Below, piece after piece: positions 8,075 to 16,871 of a stretch of DNA of 64,000 nt. Source of the DNA: Photobacterium sanguinicancri. GTDB lineage: Bacteria; Pseudomonadota; Gammaproteobacteria; Enterobacterales; Vibrionaceae. Numbering within the stretch: position 1 is the stretch's first letter; each line of letters opens with the position of its first letter. Below the pieces are notes generated by a model, which worked only from the letters and a program-made list of their open reading frames with translations, was not told the DNA's origin and did not search any database. The translations under genes were made by a program, and so were the position numbers. The stretch covers positions 186,001 to 250,000 of the forward strand of contig NZ_AP024851.1 in NCBI RefSeq assembly GCF_024346675.1. Reading direction: 5' to 3'.

Positions 8075-9478
8075 TTACTCGACCCGAACAAAGCGAGAAA
8101 GGTAACGGCCATCCCGCGAGAAGAACACGATCTCTTGACTGGTGTTATTGGTGTTGCGACTAACGCGTATTTTATTATCGATACCTGCGGCATACAGGCT
8201 ATTACTGTTTTTTACGACTAAAGGAATATTGGCTTGATTCACCTTGGCGGTTAGTGCACCTTCTTCGTAAACAATTTGCAGTGGTACCCCTAAGTTATCT
8301 TGGTAATTACCAACAATATCGCGGTTACTTTGCCAATTTACAGTTTGGTTTTTCGGTGCAGTGACCAAATGTAACGCGGGCTTTCCTTGGCTTATTTGTA
8401 ATAAATCAGCGGTTAATAAGGAGAGGTTAGTGTTTTGGTAGTTACTAAGTGCAATCATCATGGCTTTGGTGTCAGGTTGATAAGTCATCAGCGTTTTAAA
8501 CCCATCAATGTTGCCTTGTTGGCTGTAATAGGTTTGAGTGTTATGTTGGCTTCTTACCATGCCTATTTGTTCGTTATACATTTTTTGTAATGACATTTCA
8601 GAAACCACGCTGCCATTATGTAAAGCCTGATTCCAGAGGTATAAATCACGGGCGGTAGTAATCAGTCCCCCTGCTGACCATGCACAATCTGTTGGTGTGA
8701 TATGGGCATTAATCAGCCCTGAAATTTCATATGATTTGGCGAGCTGAAAAGAAAGTGTCAGCTTCATGCTACTGTCTTTCATGCCAATCGGCCGTAAAAA
8801 TTCTTGGTCGATATAGCTGTTGTAATCAACCCCCGACACTTGTTCGATAATACTACCAAGTAACACATAGTGTGCGTGGCTGAAGTTGTATTGCAGTGCG
8901 GGCGGATATTGGCGGCTGTCTTTGATGATTTGATTTACTAGGCTCTTGCTACGACAAGATTGAGGGCTATCACGCCAAGATATATCACGGTTTATGCCCG
9001 CAGTGTGATCAAGTAAGTCATTAATGGTGATTTTGTTGCTAAGCGCGAGTTTAGGAAAATAACGATCAACGGGAGCATCAAGTTGTAGTTTGTTTTGTTC
9101 TGATAATCGAAGAATTGCAGCGGCCGTTAGTTGCTTGGTTAAGGACCCCACTTTAAATAGGTTACTTGGGTTGATTGGCCGCTTACTTTGCACATCGGCG
9201 AGACCTAGTGATTGCTCGAATATGACGTTATTATCTTTAGCGATAAGAAGGTTGCCACTAAATTGGCCATGTTGATTTTGATGCACTAAATAACGGCTGA
9301 GCGCTTCTTTATCTAACGCGAATGTATTCGTGTTAGAGAAAGAATGAGACGTTGTTTGCCCCATCGTTTCCGTAGGGACTTGCGCCAGTGGTTGTTCTTG
9401 GCTAGCAGCGAAAGCGATGTTTGAAAAAGTAAGCTGACAAGCGAAAAGAGCTGCGATTGGTCGGTACTGTAAGTGCAT
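8075..9478 (-). CDS. Class C beta-lactamase-like serine hydrolase with altered second and third motifs
   Basis: 467 residues from the ATG at 9478, with GAGGA upstream and a signal peptide ending near AFAAS. The fold of the beta-lactamase/D-aminopeptidase family is clear. The nucleophile motif SLTK is at 112-115, and FSHAHYVLLGSIIEQVSG stands where family members carry YSNxNYVLLG. The catalytic Tyr is thus Phe199 and the Asn is His201. The usual HxG near the C-terminal third reads QQGNIDGF. A C-terminal beta-rich domain follows. It is probably periplasmic. True beta-lactamase activity is unlikely; an esterase, a peptidase or a non-catalytic role is possible. It is a single gene with no evident operon partner. 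Confidence 0.8.
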   Translation of the reverse strand: MHLQYRPIAALFACQLTFSNIAFAASQEQPLAQVPTETMGQTTSHSFSNTNTFALDKEALSRYLVHQNQHGQFSGNLLIAKDNNVIFEQSLGLADVQSKRPINPSNLFKVGSLTKQLTAAAILRLSEQNKLQLDAPVDRYFPKLALSNKITINDLLDHTAGINRDISWRDSPQSCRSKSLVNQIIKDSRQYPPALQYNFSHAHYVLLGSIIEQVSGVDYNSYIDQEFLRPIGMKDSSMKLTLSFQLAKSYEISGLINAHITPTDCAWSAGGLITTARDLYLWNQALHNGSVVSEMSLQKMYNEQIGMVRSQHNTQTYYSQQGNIDGFKTLMTYQPDTKAMMIALSNYQNTNLSLLTADLLQISQGKPALHLVTAPKNQTVNWQSNRDIVGNYQDNLGVPLQIVYEEGALTAKVNQANIPLVVKNSNSLYAAGIDNKIRVSRNTNNTSQEIVFFSRDGRYLSRFVRVE

Positions 9479-9809
9479 GTTTTCCTCTGATTTAGCGGCG
9501 GCACAAGCTAAATATATCACCGTAAGTCAGGCTGGATAGCTCATGAAACTGATACGCTAGGTGTATGCAAATGCTTTGGGAGTGAGTCTGGATTTGCGTG
9601 AGAAATGAGAATGAATAGTTACATCTTTATTTCGAGCAGCTTCCAAAATATGAATTATTCATCTAGATGAGAAAGTTTAGCCAAAAGCCTGAGCGACGGC
9701 AGTATGACGCTAGCTAATCATTACGTGCTGTGCTTAACTGCATAGTGTGCTTTGGGTTTGTTAACGCATTGAAAGCATTGTATTGACGCATATTTATCAA
9801 AGAGGGCCT
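9479..9809. other. Divergent intergenic region, 331 bases
   Basis: It separates the hydrolase gene (minus) from the siroheme synthase gene (plus) and must hold both promoters. I see no further gene, strong hairpin or recognisable operator in it. Confidence 0.5.
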
Positions 9810-10751
9810 ATGCAGTATTTTCCTATTTTTGTCGATCTGGTCAATAAACCTGTATTAGTGATAGGTGGTGGGGAAGTCGCCAGCCGTAAAGTCGCCATGC
9901 TCTGTGAAGCGCAAGCTGATGTGCTGGTGGTATCGCCAACGTTAAGCGATGAGCTGTCGGTAAGATTTGCCTCAGGAGACATTCGCTACCGTCAAGCTGA
10001 GTACCAAACGCAAGATATTGATGGTGTATGGCAAGTATGGGCAACAACCAATAATAGCGAACTAAATCTACGTATTCACCAAGATGCGACAGCGGCCAAG
10101 GTGCTGTGTAATGTTGTTGATAGCCCTGACCATTGTGATTTTATCACCCCCTCTATTATCGACCGTGGTTTGCTGCAAGTCGCAATTTCTAGTGGTGGTG
10201 CCGCACCAGTATTAGTACGTTTTTTACGTGAACTGCTTGAAACACAGCTAGCAGCCAATCTACCGCTTATTGCCCAGTTTTCTCAGCAATCACGCCCTTA
10301 TATTAAGCAATATTTTAACACCGTCGATGAACGTCGCTATTTCTGGGAGCGATTCTTTCGCCATCCTCTGGTGTCGAATGCTCAATCCTTACTTCAACTA
10401 CAAACCGTGTTTGAAGAGCTACTTAATACCGAGAACAATTTCATAGTGCCGCCCGTTGTGGTGTTCTATCCGCAAGACCCAGAACTACTGACGTTAAAAG
10501 CATTAAGGCTAATGCAGCAAGCGGAGCGTGTGATTTCGACGAAGCATTGTCCTAAGGTGATCAGTGATCTCTGCCGTCGAGATGCCAATCGTTCACCCAT
10601 CGAGAATTCTGACGAATGGCTATCTGTTGTTGAGCAATTCCCAACAGATCGTATCGTGATTCTGGCAGCTTATGATGAGCCGTGTAATTTGTCTGTACTG
10701 CCTGCCAAGACACAAGTACTGCGTTGCAATGGGGAAGCCTTTACACTGTAA
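9810..10751 (+). CDS. Siroheme synthase, precorrin-2 dehydrogenase/ferrochelatase, with a degenerate C-terminal methyltransferase remnant
   Basis: 313 residues from ATG at 9810 (AGAGGG upstream; the longer frame from 9783 lacks a better site). Residues 1-150 match the CysG/Met8p N-terminal domain: NAD-binding GGGEVASRK, then CNVVDSPDHCDFITPS and ISSGGAAPVLVRFLREL. This domain oxidises precorrin-2 and inserts iron to make siroheme for sulfite and nitrite reductases. The C-terminal part keeps only a trace of the uroporphyrinogen methyltransferase domain: PELLTLKALRLMQQAERV resembles the CysG start LLTLKGL, but the glycine-rich SAM loop is gone and most of the domain is absent. The methyltransferase step must come from a separate CobA. 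This length is normal in Vibrionaceae as far as I recall. Confidence 0.88.
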   Translation: MQYFPIFVDLVNKPVLVIGGGEVASRKVAMLCEAQADVLVVSPTLSDELSVRFASGDIRYRQAEYQTQDIDGVWQVWATTNNSELNLRIHQDATAAKVLCNVVDSPDHCDFITPSIIDRGLLQVAISSGGAAPVLVRFLRELLETQLAANLPLIAQFSQQSRPYIKQYFNTVDERRYFWERFFRHPLVSNAQSLLQLQTVFEELLNTENNFIVPPVVVFYPQDPELLTLKALRLMQQAERVISTKHCPKVISDLCRRDANRSPIENSDEWLSVVEQFPTDRIVILAAYDEPCNLSVLPAKTQVLRCNGEAFTL

Positions 10752-10799
10752 ACTCAGTGCAGATGAAACATGGCAGAAATCATCAGCGTTTAAATATAG

Positions 10800-10836
10800 A
10801 AAAACCCCGCATTGTGGTATACAAGGCGGGGTTTTT
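10800..10836. terminator. Bidirectional terminator between siroheme synthase and ylqF
   Basis: AAAACCCCGC (10801-10810) pairs with GCGGGGTTTT (10826-10835). There are T-runs in both directions, which suits the two convergent genes. Confidence 0.88.
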
Positions 10837-10861
10837 ATCAAAGAGAAGAGCGTATTACGTA

Positions 10862-11806
10862 TTAACGCTTGTTGCGCAGGTAACGTTTACGGCGTTCTTC
10901 TTTCTTCTTAATTTGTTGTTCTTTCTTTAGCTCAGTTTGGATAGCAACGTTCACTAGCTCTTCAGTGATCATTTCTGGGCGTTCCATTGTGATCTGGCCT
11001 AAGGTGCCGTTGCGAAGTTCATTGATAAGAATTTCAGAGGCTTTGTGTAAATCAATGCGGCCACCAGCACGAAGGCAACCACGTTTACGACCAATCTCTT
11101 CCATTAACTCGATATCTGTTTCTGGCATATCTTCATCAAGGTCGTAACGTGCAATTAGGCGATCGGCATAAGCCTCTTTAAGGTATTCAACCGTAAAGAA
11201 AGCCACGTCCATATAATCCATCGCTGTATCTTTAACTGCACCTGTTGCCGCTAAACGAAAGCCACTGTGCGGGTTTTCAACTTTTGGCCATAAAATCCCA
11301 GGGGTATCAGAAAGGATAATACCGTTCTGTAGATTAATACGTTGTTGTTGGCGAGTGACCGCGGGTTGGTTACCTGTAATAGCAACAGCACGGCCTGCTA
11401 ATGTGTTGATGATGGTAGATTTACCAACATTCGGAATACCCATTATCATGGTACGAATGTTTTTACCCATCTCTTCACGGTGTGGTGCCAGTTTGCGGCA
11501 AAGCTCTGTGATTTTTTGTACTTCAGAGATGTTTTCAGTCGTGATCGCAATCGCCTTAACACCTTGCTCTTTCTCTAGGTGAGCAATCCAAAGTTCCGTC
11601 ATTTCAGGATCGGCTAAATCACGCTTATTAAGAACCTTAACAACAGGTTTTTCGCCACGAAAAGAAGAGATGAGCGGGTTTTCACTACTGAATGGGATAC
11701 GCGCATCCAGTACTTCAATAATTACATCAACTTTTGGGATCGCTTCTTCAATTTCTTTGCGAGCCTTGTGCATGTGACCCGGAAACCACTGGATACTGTT
11801 AGACAT
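10862..11806 (-). CDS. ylqF: Ribosome biogenesis GTPase YlqF/RbgA family
   Basis: 314 residues. The N-terminus IQWFPGHMHKARKEI is characteristic of YlqF. The GTPase motifs are circularly permuted, as in this family: G4 NKRD precedes G1 GIPNVGKST and G3 DTPGI. A helical C-terminal domain and a Lys/Arg-rich tail follow, fit for rRNA contact. Bacillus RbgA acts late in 50S subunit assembly; in gammaproteobacteria the role is less clear. It is a single gene, convergent with siroheme synthase, and an unusual inverted repeat lies in its likely leader. Confidence 0.92.
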   Translation of the reverse strand: MSNSIQWFPGHMHKARKEIEEAIPKVDVIIEVLDARIPFSSENPLISSFRGEKPVVKVLNKRDLADPEMTELWIAHLEKEQGVKAIAITTENISEVQKITELCRKLAPHREEMGKNIRTMIMGIPNVGKSTIINTLAGRAVAITGNQPAVTRQQQRINLQNGIILSDTPGILWPKVENPHSGFRLAATGAVKDTAMDYMDVAFFTVEYLKEAYADRLIARYDLDEDMPETDIELMEEIGRKRGCLRAGGRIDLHKASEILINELRNGTLGQITMERPEMITEELVNVAIQTELKKEQQIKKKEERRKRYLRNKR

Positions 11807-12249
11807 TTGAAAACCTTAGCATAATTTATTTATTCATTTTAAGTTACGGGGTACAACATGGGGTACATAAAATTTACCGCGCATAAAAAGGGCTGGCGTT
11901 TGCTTACTTTACAAGCAACCCCGTAACTGGAATTTTTCTATTGTGATGATCTTAACACTTTATTCTAGGCGCTGAAATTAATAGTAGGGGAGACTTCAAC
12001 GAAAGTGATGAGTCTCTTCGTCATCACGGTGTAAGTTCATGCGATGGATGTGAGTACTGGCTATACCAAATGTGGCAGAGGGAAGTCCTAAGTTTTTGCT
12101 AAAGCTCATACAAAAGGACATTAATGACAAGCTGTACTCTTGAAGGCTCAATGGCAGAGAAAATTCGCTGCCATTTAATGCCATAGAAGAAGAGAAAATA
12201 GTGCCTATATTAATATAATCTAAATCGACTTGATGCGTGTGATTGGCGC
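11807..12249. other. Intergenic region with a long-range inverted repeat upstream of ylqF
   Basis: 443 bases without a convincing gene. AGTTACGGGGT at 11842-11852 recurs perfectly inverted at 11918-11928 (ACCCCGTAACT), enclosing 65 bases that contain a smaller hairpin (GCTT/AAGC, 11902-11916). On the minus strand this lies just upstream of the ylqF start, so it would form a structured leader. A 62-codon frame at 11996-12184 lacks a ribosome site and any recognisable domain and is not called. Confidence 0.45.
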
Positions 12250-13245
12250 TTATTTTCTTTCACGAGATTCAAAGAAATATGTCATAAATAGCATGTAGAG
12301 CAGTACGAGGAATAACTGGAAAATACGGACGTAAAACTTGTCATCTAATGCGCCATTACTCATCGAGGTTCCCATCAGGACCGTAAAACCAGTAAAGGCG
12401 GTAATGTAAAGAGGGGCCTTTGTTGGATCGGTATAAATTTTGGTGCCGATCATAGCTATGATGACGAGGATAACTAACATGTATATATACATGTTTGGTA
12501 CTAAAGAAATGGTTACAAAAGCGATAAAGGCAAGTAACCCACCAAGGATGTTACTCATAGTGAAAAATAGCGCGGCTTTTCCAGTCTTATCACTGCTTGC
12601 CATTAAAGATAATATCATCACAAATGCCACTGTCAGTAGTATTTGGGATAGCTGGAAGTAGAAGTAAAAGCAAACTAACGGAAATGAAACCTTCCAGGCT
12701 CGAATGGCTGCAGCCCAACGCATCTCGTCTGTCAGTGGTGATGGTGGAAAACCATTAAACTCTACCTCTTCTTCCTCAGGGAAGTACACATGAGATAGTG
12801 CGTAGAGTGCGACCGCTAATATCCCTGAGAATGCAAAGCCAACGCCAACATCAATCGCTACGCCTTGATCTATGATTGTTATTGAAGGGAGTAAGATAAG
12901 TTCGATCATTAGATATGTTGCAAACATTACCCACTTTGGGTCGGTAAATAAATAGTATGCCCAAAGCATTCCAAGAGAGATCATGGCTAAAAATGCGATT
13001 TTATACTCGGGTAATCCTGATGATATTAAAAATCCAATAATAGCCGTGGATATAAGCGCATAACCTAGTTGTTTAACATGTAGAATATGGAATTGAGGTT
13101 TGTCGGTAATAAACTTTGCAGTCAATAGCGGCGTACAAAACGCTAATGGCCAGTTAAACCATAAAGCAAGGAATGTGGCGATGCCTACCGTAGTGATGTA
13201 ACGCAGGATCCTTCGTTCCTGCGCTTGATTTATATTATCGAACAT
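12250..13245 (-). CDS. DUF2955/FUSC-like multi-pass membrane protein, partner of an HlyD-type adaptor
   Basis: 331 residues with about ten hydrophobic helices in two blocks (residues 15-165 and 195-325) separated by a charged loop (PEEEEVEFNG). The layout matches DUF2955 proteins of the aromatic-acid exporter (AaeB/FUSC) superfamily. The start overlaps the end of the HlyD-type gene by 11 bases, so the two are co-translated. Together they resemble an AaeAB-like efflux pair expelling an organic acid or drug-like compound across the inner membrane. The substrate cannot be told from sequence. Confidence 0.75.
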   Translation of the reverse strand: MFDNINQAQERRILRYITTVGIATFLALWFNWPLAFCTPLLTAKFITDKPQFHILHVKQLGYALISTAIIGFLISSGLPEYKIAFLAMISLGMLWAYYLFTDPKWVMFATYLMIELILLPSITIIDQGVAIDVGVGFAFSGILAVALYALSHVYFPEEEEVEFNGFPPSPLTDEMRWAAAIRAWKVSFPLVCFYFYFQLSQILLTVAFVMILSLMASSDKTGKAALFFTMSNILGGLLAFIAFVTISLVPNMYIYMLVILVIIAMIGTKIYTDPTKAPLYITAFTGFTVLMGTSMSNGALDDKFYVRIFQLFLVLLYMLFMTYFFESRERK

Positions 13246-14341
13246 AAGACAAGATACTCACTAGATTAATCCAAGCCTTACCAAGAAGGTTAAATAGTGC
13301 ATTATCTCCAGTATAAATAATCACATCTGCTTGCCCCCCAATACGCATCATTTCGATAGCGGCTGGCTCGTTGAGTTTTATTGTCACAGGTATACGTTGT
13401 GTGTCTCGTAACCAACCGTTTTGGTTTTGTACGTTGGCAAGCTTACCAAGTTGATCGTTTTGTCCCCAAGCCACACCAAGGTCAATCGAAGATACCGTAC
13501 CTTTGAACGTTGTACCGGGCGCATAATCAAGTGCAATTTCAACGTCGTCGCCAGACTTTATGTTTCCTAAGCTATTTTCACGAAAATAGGCTTCTAGCCA
13601 TAGACTGTCTTTTTCAACAAATGTCATTAATGGGGAGCCTGCCGAAGCATAAGAACCTGCTGACAAGTTCAAATTGGTTATTGCCCCGTTTGCTGGTGCG
13701 AACATTGTTGTGCGTGATAGATCTAATTGTGCTTGTTGCAGTTCAAGTAGTGCTGTTTGTATTTGGGCATTATCTTTACCCTCTGAACCTACTTGAGATT
13801 TTGCTTTTTCAAGATTAGCCTGAGCATTCAATACATCAGCATTGGACTTATCGATAGTTGCGCGGGTTGTGTCAGCATCAGACTTTGAAACAACGCCTTT
13901 CTCAGCCATTGCGAGTACTCGCTGGCCCTGACGTTTAGCATTTTCTTGCGCAATTAATGCGGTTGTTAATTGTGCTTGCGCAGCAATGATATTGGCCATT
14001 TGAGAGCCAACTTGTTGCCCGGTGATTTTAAGTTTTGCTTCTGCTTTCTTTACTGCAATTTTATATTCCGTTGGCGCTATTTGAAGTAACACATCATTTT
14101 TATTTACATTGGCATTGGGTTTAGCTTTGATTGCTTCTATTTGTCCTGAAACCTGTGGCTTTAAGGAAACAACATTGCCTTCCACTCTAGCGTTGTCAGT
14201 CGTGGGAATAATTCGGTCTGAGATAATCGCGGTACTAATTGAAACAACAGCTAATGCTAATAAGGCATTGGTTGTTATTTTAACTTTGTTTACTTTCCTT
14301 GGTTCTTCCGCTTTCTTGTCAATTTTATTATCTTCAGACAT
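13235..14341 (-). CDS. HlyD/EmrA-family membrane fusion (periplasmic adaptor) protein
   Basis: 368 residues. One transmembrane helix lies at about 24-44. A barrel-sandwich half follows (TDNARVEGNVVSLKPQVSGQI), then a long coiled-coil hairpin rich in Gln and Ala (about 85-205), the second lipoyl half (FAPANGAITNLNLSAGSYA) and a beta-barrel domain. This is the EmrA/AaeA architecture. It is the first gene of a two-gene unit with the DUF2955 membrane protein. No outer membrane channel gene is adjacent, so a shared TolC may be used. Confidence 0.88.
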   Translation of the reverse strand: MSEDNKIDKKAEEPRKVNKVKITTNALLALAVVSISTAIISDRIIPTTDNARVEGNVVSLKPQVSGQIEAIKAKPNANVNKNDVLLQIAPTEYKIAVKKAEAKLKITGQQVGSQMANIIAAQAQLTTALIAQENAKRQGQRVLAMAEKGVVSKSDADTTRATIDKSNADVLNAQANLEKAKSQVGSEGKDNAQIQTALLELQQAQLDLSRTTMFAPANGAITNLNLSAGSYASAGSPLMTFVEKDSLWLEAYFRENSLGNIKSGDDVEIALDYAPGTTFKGTVSSIDLGVAWGQNDQLGKLANVQNQNGWLRDTQRIPVTIKLNEPAAIEMMRIGGQADVIIYTGDNALFNLLGKAWINLVSILSYVR

Positions 14342-14726
14342 GGTTATTCTCGTGGGTAATGTTATTGATAAATAATGCTTTGATTACTCGCTTTGAGTCA
14401 CTCGACGGCACAGTGTAAATGGCGTTTTATCCTTTTTTAAGAAAGCATATACACCAAATCCTCCTTTTAATTGCCATCTAACGACACTGCGTTTTTTGTT
14501 CGTTTTACGTGTCGGTTTTTATATATAGGGGTTTATTAGGTTGCGTGGAAGAAGGCGGTTTCACATCGTAGCTCGAGTATCGCGAAGAATTATGCTGTGT
14601 CACTAAATGGCAAGTGTGTCATTCGATTGATGATTATGATTTGTTTCTGACTTAAGAAGTCTCTTTAACTAAACAATGAAGATGACAGTAACTGAAGCCA
14701 AATATGAGCTCTAATTGGAGATCGAT
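14342..14726. other. Divergent intergenic region, 385 bases
   Basis: It lies between the HlyD-type operon (minus) and a small secreted protein (plus) and must hold both promoters. No gene, regulator box or strong hairpin was recognised. Confidence 0.45.
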
Positions 14727-15047
14727 ATGAAACTAATTAAAACACTTTCTTTAGCTTTGATAGTGCTAGCTACAAATGCTTATGCAATCACCGATGCTAG
14801 TAAGGTCGGAGCAAATGCAGGCGCGATGGTTTATTGTTATGACCATGTCGCAAGCTCAGGTCAACGCTCTAAATATAAAGTCCTTAAGCTTCAGTCTTAC
14901 GATCAATATAAAGATCTACCTTCAAATGAACGTGCTCGGGCACTATTGATGAAGAAGGCTGCAGAAGATGGTGACTATCTTGGCGATCGTTTAGATAAGC
15001 GCCGATGTGATAGCCTTCGAAAGATGCTTTATATTCAATATAATTAA
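14727..15047 (+). CDS. Small secreted protein of unknown function
   Basis: 106 residues from ATG at 14727, with TTGGAG 7 bases upstream. The signal peptide ends near AYA. The mature protein has two Cys (MVYCYDH and KRRCDSL) that could form a disulfide, and is otherwise helical and charged. I do not recognise the family. A good terminator follows and there is no operon partner, so it is probably a monocistronic periplasmic protein. Confidence 0.7.
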   Translation: MKLIKTLSLALIVLATNAYAITDASKVGANAGAMVYCYDHVASSGQRSKYKVLKLQSYDQYKDLPSNERARALLMKKAAEDGDYLGDRLDKRRCDSLRKMLYIQYN

Positions 15048-15095
15048 GAGGTGAAGAGAGCTTGATGTTAATCAGTTAAGCCTTCAGCCTCTTAT

Positions 15096-15127
15096 AAGGC
15101 CTAGCTGCATAGCCGCTAGGCCTTTTT
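15096..15127 (+). terminator. Terminator after the small secreted protein gene
   Basis: AAGGCCTAGC (15096-15105) pairs perfectly with GCTAGGCCTT (15115-15124), followed by a T-run. Confidence 0.9.
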
Positions 15128-15479
15128 ATTGCTGTGAACACTGAACTTTTCTTCTATCTCATTTGGATCAAACGTTCTAGGCGAGTGATCACATTATGGA
15201 CATTACTCCGTTGTCACAAGACATGTTTGGATGACTCGCAATGCACTCTTCTATTAGAACGTAATCGCTCTTTGTTATGAGTTTGATTATGTATTAATAC
15301 GTAGCTATGACTGTTTTTGTGGGGAGGTATGGCGTTGTGTGGCTGGCTTTTTGAGATGTTGCTAAAAATAATTATCAATTTGATACAATTGTCACTTACT
15401 ATGTTGCGCGAGAGGTATTTTTGACGGTATTTTTATACCGTCCATTGTGCGAAAACAGAAAATAATAAGAGACAATCTG
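15128..15479. other. Promoter region of the soluble chemoreceptor, about 350 bases
   Basis: AT-rich sequence between a terminator and the chemoreceptor gene. No gene or clear operator is seen. An upstream in-frame GTG at 15447 is a possible but less likely start of the next gene. Confidence 0.4.
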
Positions 15480-16778
15480 ATGTTTAGTAGAAAGTTAAAG
15501 CAGCAGCTAGCGACTGTTCAGGGTGAGAATGCTCAGCTTCAATCGATTGTAGGCTCAATCCAGTCGGAAATGGCCACTATCGAATTTGATCTTGATGGCC
15601 GAATTTTAGATGCCAATCCACTTTTTTTAGGTATTGTCGGTTATTCGTTATCCGAGGTTGTGGGTAAATACCACAAGGCCATGTGTTTTAAAGCTTTTGC
15701 TGACAGCGCTGAATATCGTCAATTTTGGCAGAATTTAAAAGCGGGCAGAGCAGCGCATGGCACGTTTGAACGTAAGAACAAGCACGGTGAGGCGATTTGG
15801 TTAGAAGCGACTTACTTTCCAGTTAAGCAAGATGGCGTGATCGTAAAGGTCATGAAGATAGCATCTGATGTTACGATCGCTAAAAACGAGTCAATTGCTC
15901 AGCAAAATGTGTTGGCTGCGCTAAACCGTTCTCAGGCGACCATCGAATTTGATCCAACAGGCATTATTTTAACTGCGAACCAAAACTTTTTAAGTACTGT
16001 TGGCTATGCGTTAGAGCAAATTCACGGTCAACATCACCGCATGTTCTGCGATGATACTTTCTATGCTGAAAATCCAAGCTTCTGGCAAGATCTAGCGAAA
16101 GGCCACTTTAAGTCAGGGCAGTTTTTGCGAAAAAACAGTTACGGTGACAATGTGTGGTTAGAAGCCACGTATAACCCGATATTAGATGCATCAGGCAATG
16201 TGGTTAAGGTGATTAAGTTTGCCTCTAATATCACAGAGCAGATTAAAAAGAACGAAGCCGTTGCTCAAGCGGCTGAAGTTGCTTACAGCACATCAGTAGA
16301 AACGGCACAGATTGCCAAACAAGGCTCTGAACTACTCACAGATTCTGTTGAAGTGTCAGCTAAAATATCAGAACAAGTGGAAAGCACGTCTGAACAACTT
16401 CAACTGTTGAATACTAAATCACAGAATATCGAAGCCATTGTTTCAACGATTAAAGAGATTGCCGATCAAACCAACTTATTAGCATTGAATGCAGCAATTG
16501 AAGCCGCTCGTGCTGGTGAACAAGGTCGTGGTTTTGCCGTTGTCGCGGATGAGGTACGTCAGTTGGCGTCTCGTACTAGCCAGTCAACCAGTGAAATTGC
16601 TTCTGTGGTTGCAGAGAATAGAAACTTAACGGATCGTGTCACCGCAAGTATGCGTGAAGTGGCAACGATCAGTAACGAAGGCATGAACAAGATTGCCGAA
16701 GTCTCGACGGTAATGGATGAAATCTATACGGGTGCTGAAAATGTTTCGCAGACGGTCATGAGTTTGTCTGAGAGCTAA
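15480..16778 (+). CDS. Soluble methyl-accepting chemotaxis protein with two tandem PAS domains
   Basis: 432 residues from ATG at 15480 (AAGAGA upstream). A short coiled coil is followed by two PAS domains at about 30-145 and 150-265. Each holds the pattern F(D/N)xxGxIxxANxxFLxxVGY followed by WLEATYxP. No transmembrane helix or HAMP is present. The C-terminal signalling domain includes the invariant hairpin [20 protein letters not shown]. It is short for the family on the N-terminal flank and ends soon after the hairpin descends. Such receptors sense internal redox or ligand state through PAS cofactors, as Aer-type or cytoplasmic energy taxis receptors do. The ligand is unknown. Confidence 0.88.
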   Translation: MFSRKLKQQLATVQGENAQLQSIVGSIQSEMATIEFDLDGRILDANPLFLGIVGYSLSEVVGKYHKAMCFKAFADSAEYRQFWQNLKAGRAAHGTFERKNKHGEAIWLEATYFPVKQDGVIVKVMKIASDVTIAKNESIAQQNVLAALNRSQATIEFDPTGIILTANQNFLSTVGYALEQIHGQHHRMFCDDTFYAENPSFWQDLAKGHFKSGQFLRKNSYGDNVWLEATYNPILDASGNVVKVIKFASNITEQIKKNEAVAQAAEVAYSTSVETAQIAKQGSELLTDSVEVSAKISEQVESTSEQLQLLNTKSQNIEAIVSTIKEIADQTNLLALNAAIEAARAGEQGRGFAVVADEVRQLASRTSQSTSEIASVVAENRNLTDRVTASMREVATISNEGMNKIAEVSTVMDEIYTGAENVSQTVMSLSES

Positions 16779-16809
16779 CAGCCAGTTTGAAATTATAAGC
16801 GAGAAATAA

Positions 16810-16838
16810 CAAAGCCAGAGCATGACTCTGGCTTTGTT
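16810..16838. terminator. Bidirectional terminator between the chemoreceptor and dcuC
   Basis: CAAAGCCAGAG (16810-16820) pairs with CTCTGGCTTTG (16826-16836), loop CATGA. Both neighbouring genes converge on it. Confidence 0.82.
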
Positions 16839-16871
16839 GTATTTGCCTGTGCGAGCTAGAAGCTTACTAGC

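Noticed and set aside
11996..12184. 62-codon minus-strand frame between ylqF and the DUF2955 gene
   Set aside because: No ribosome site, no recognisable domain, and a composition compatible with chance.
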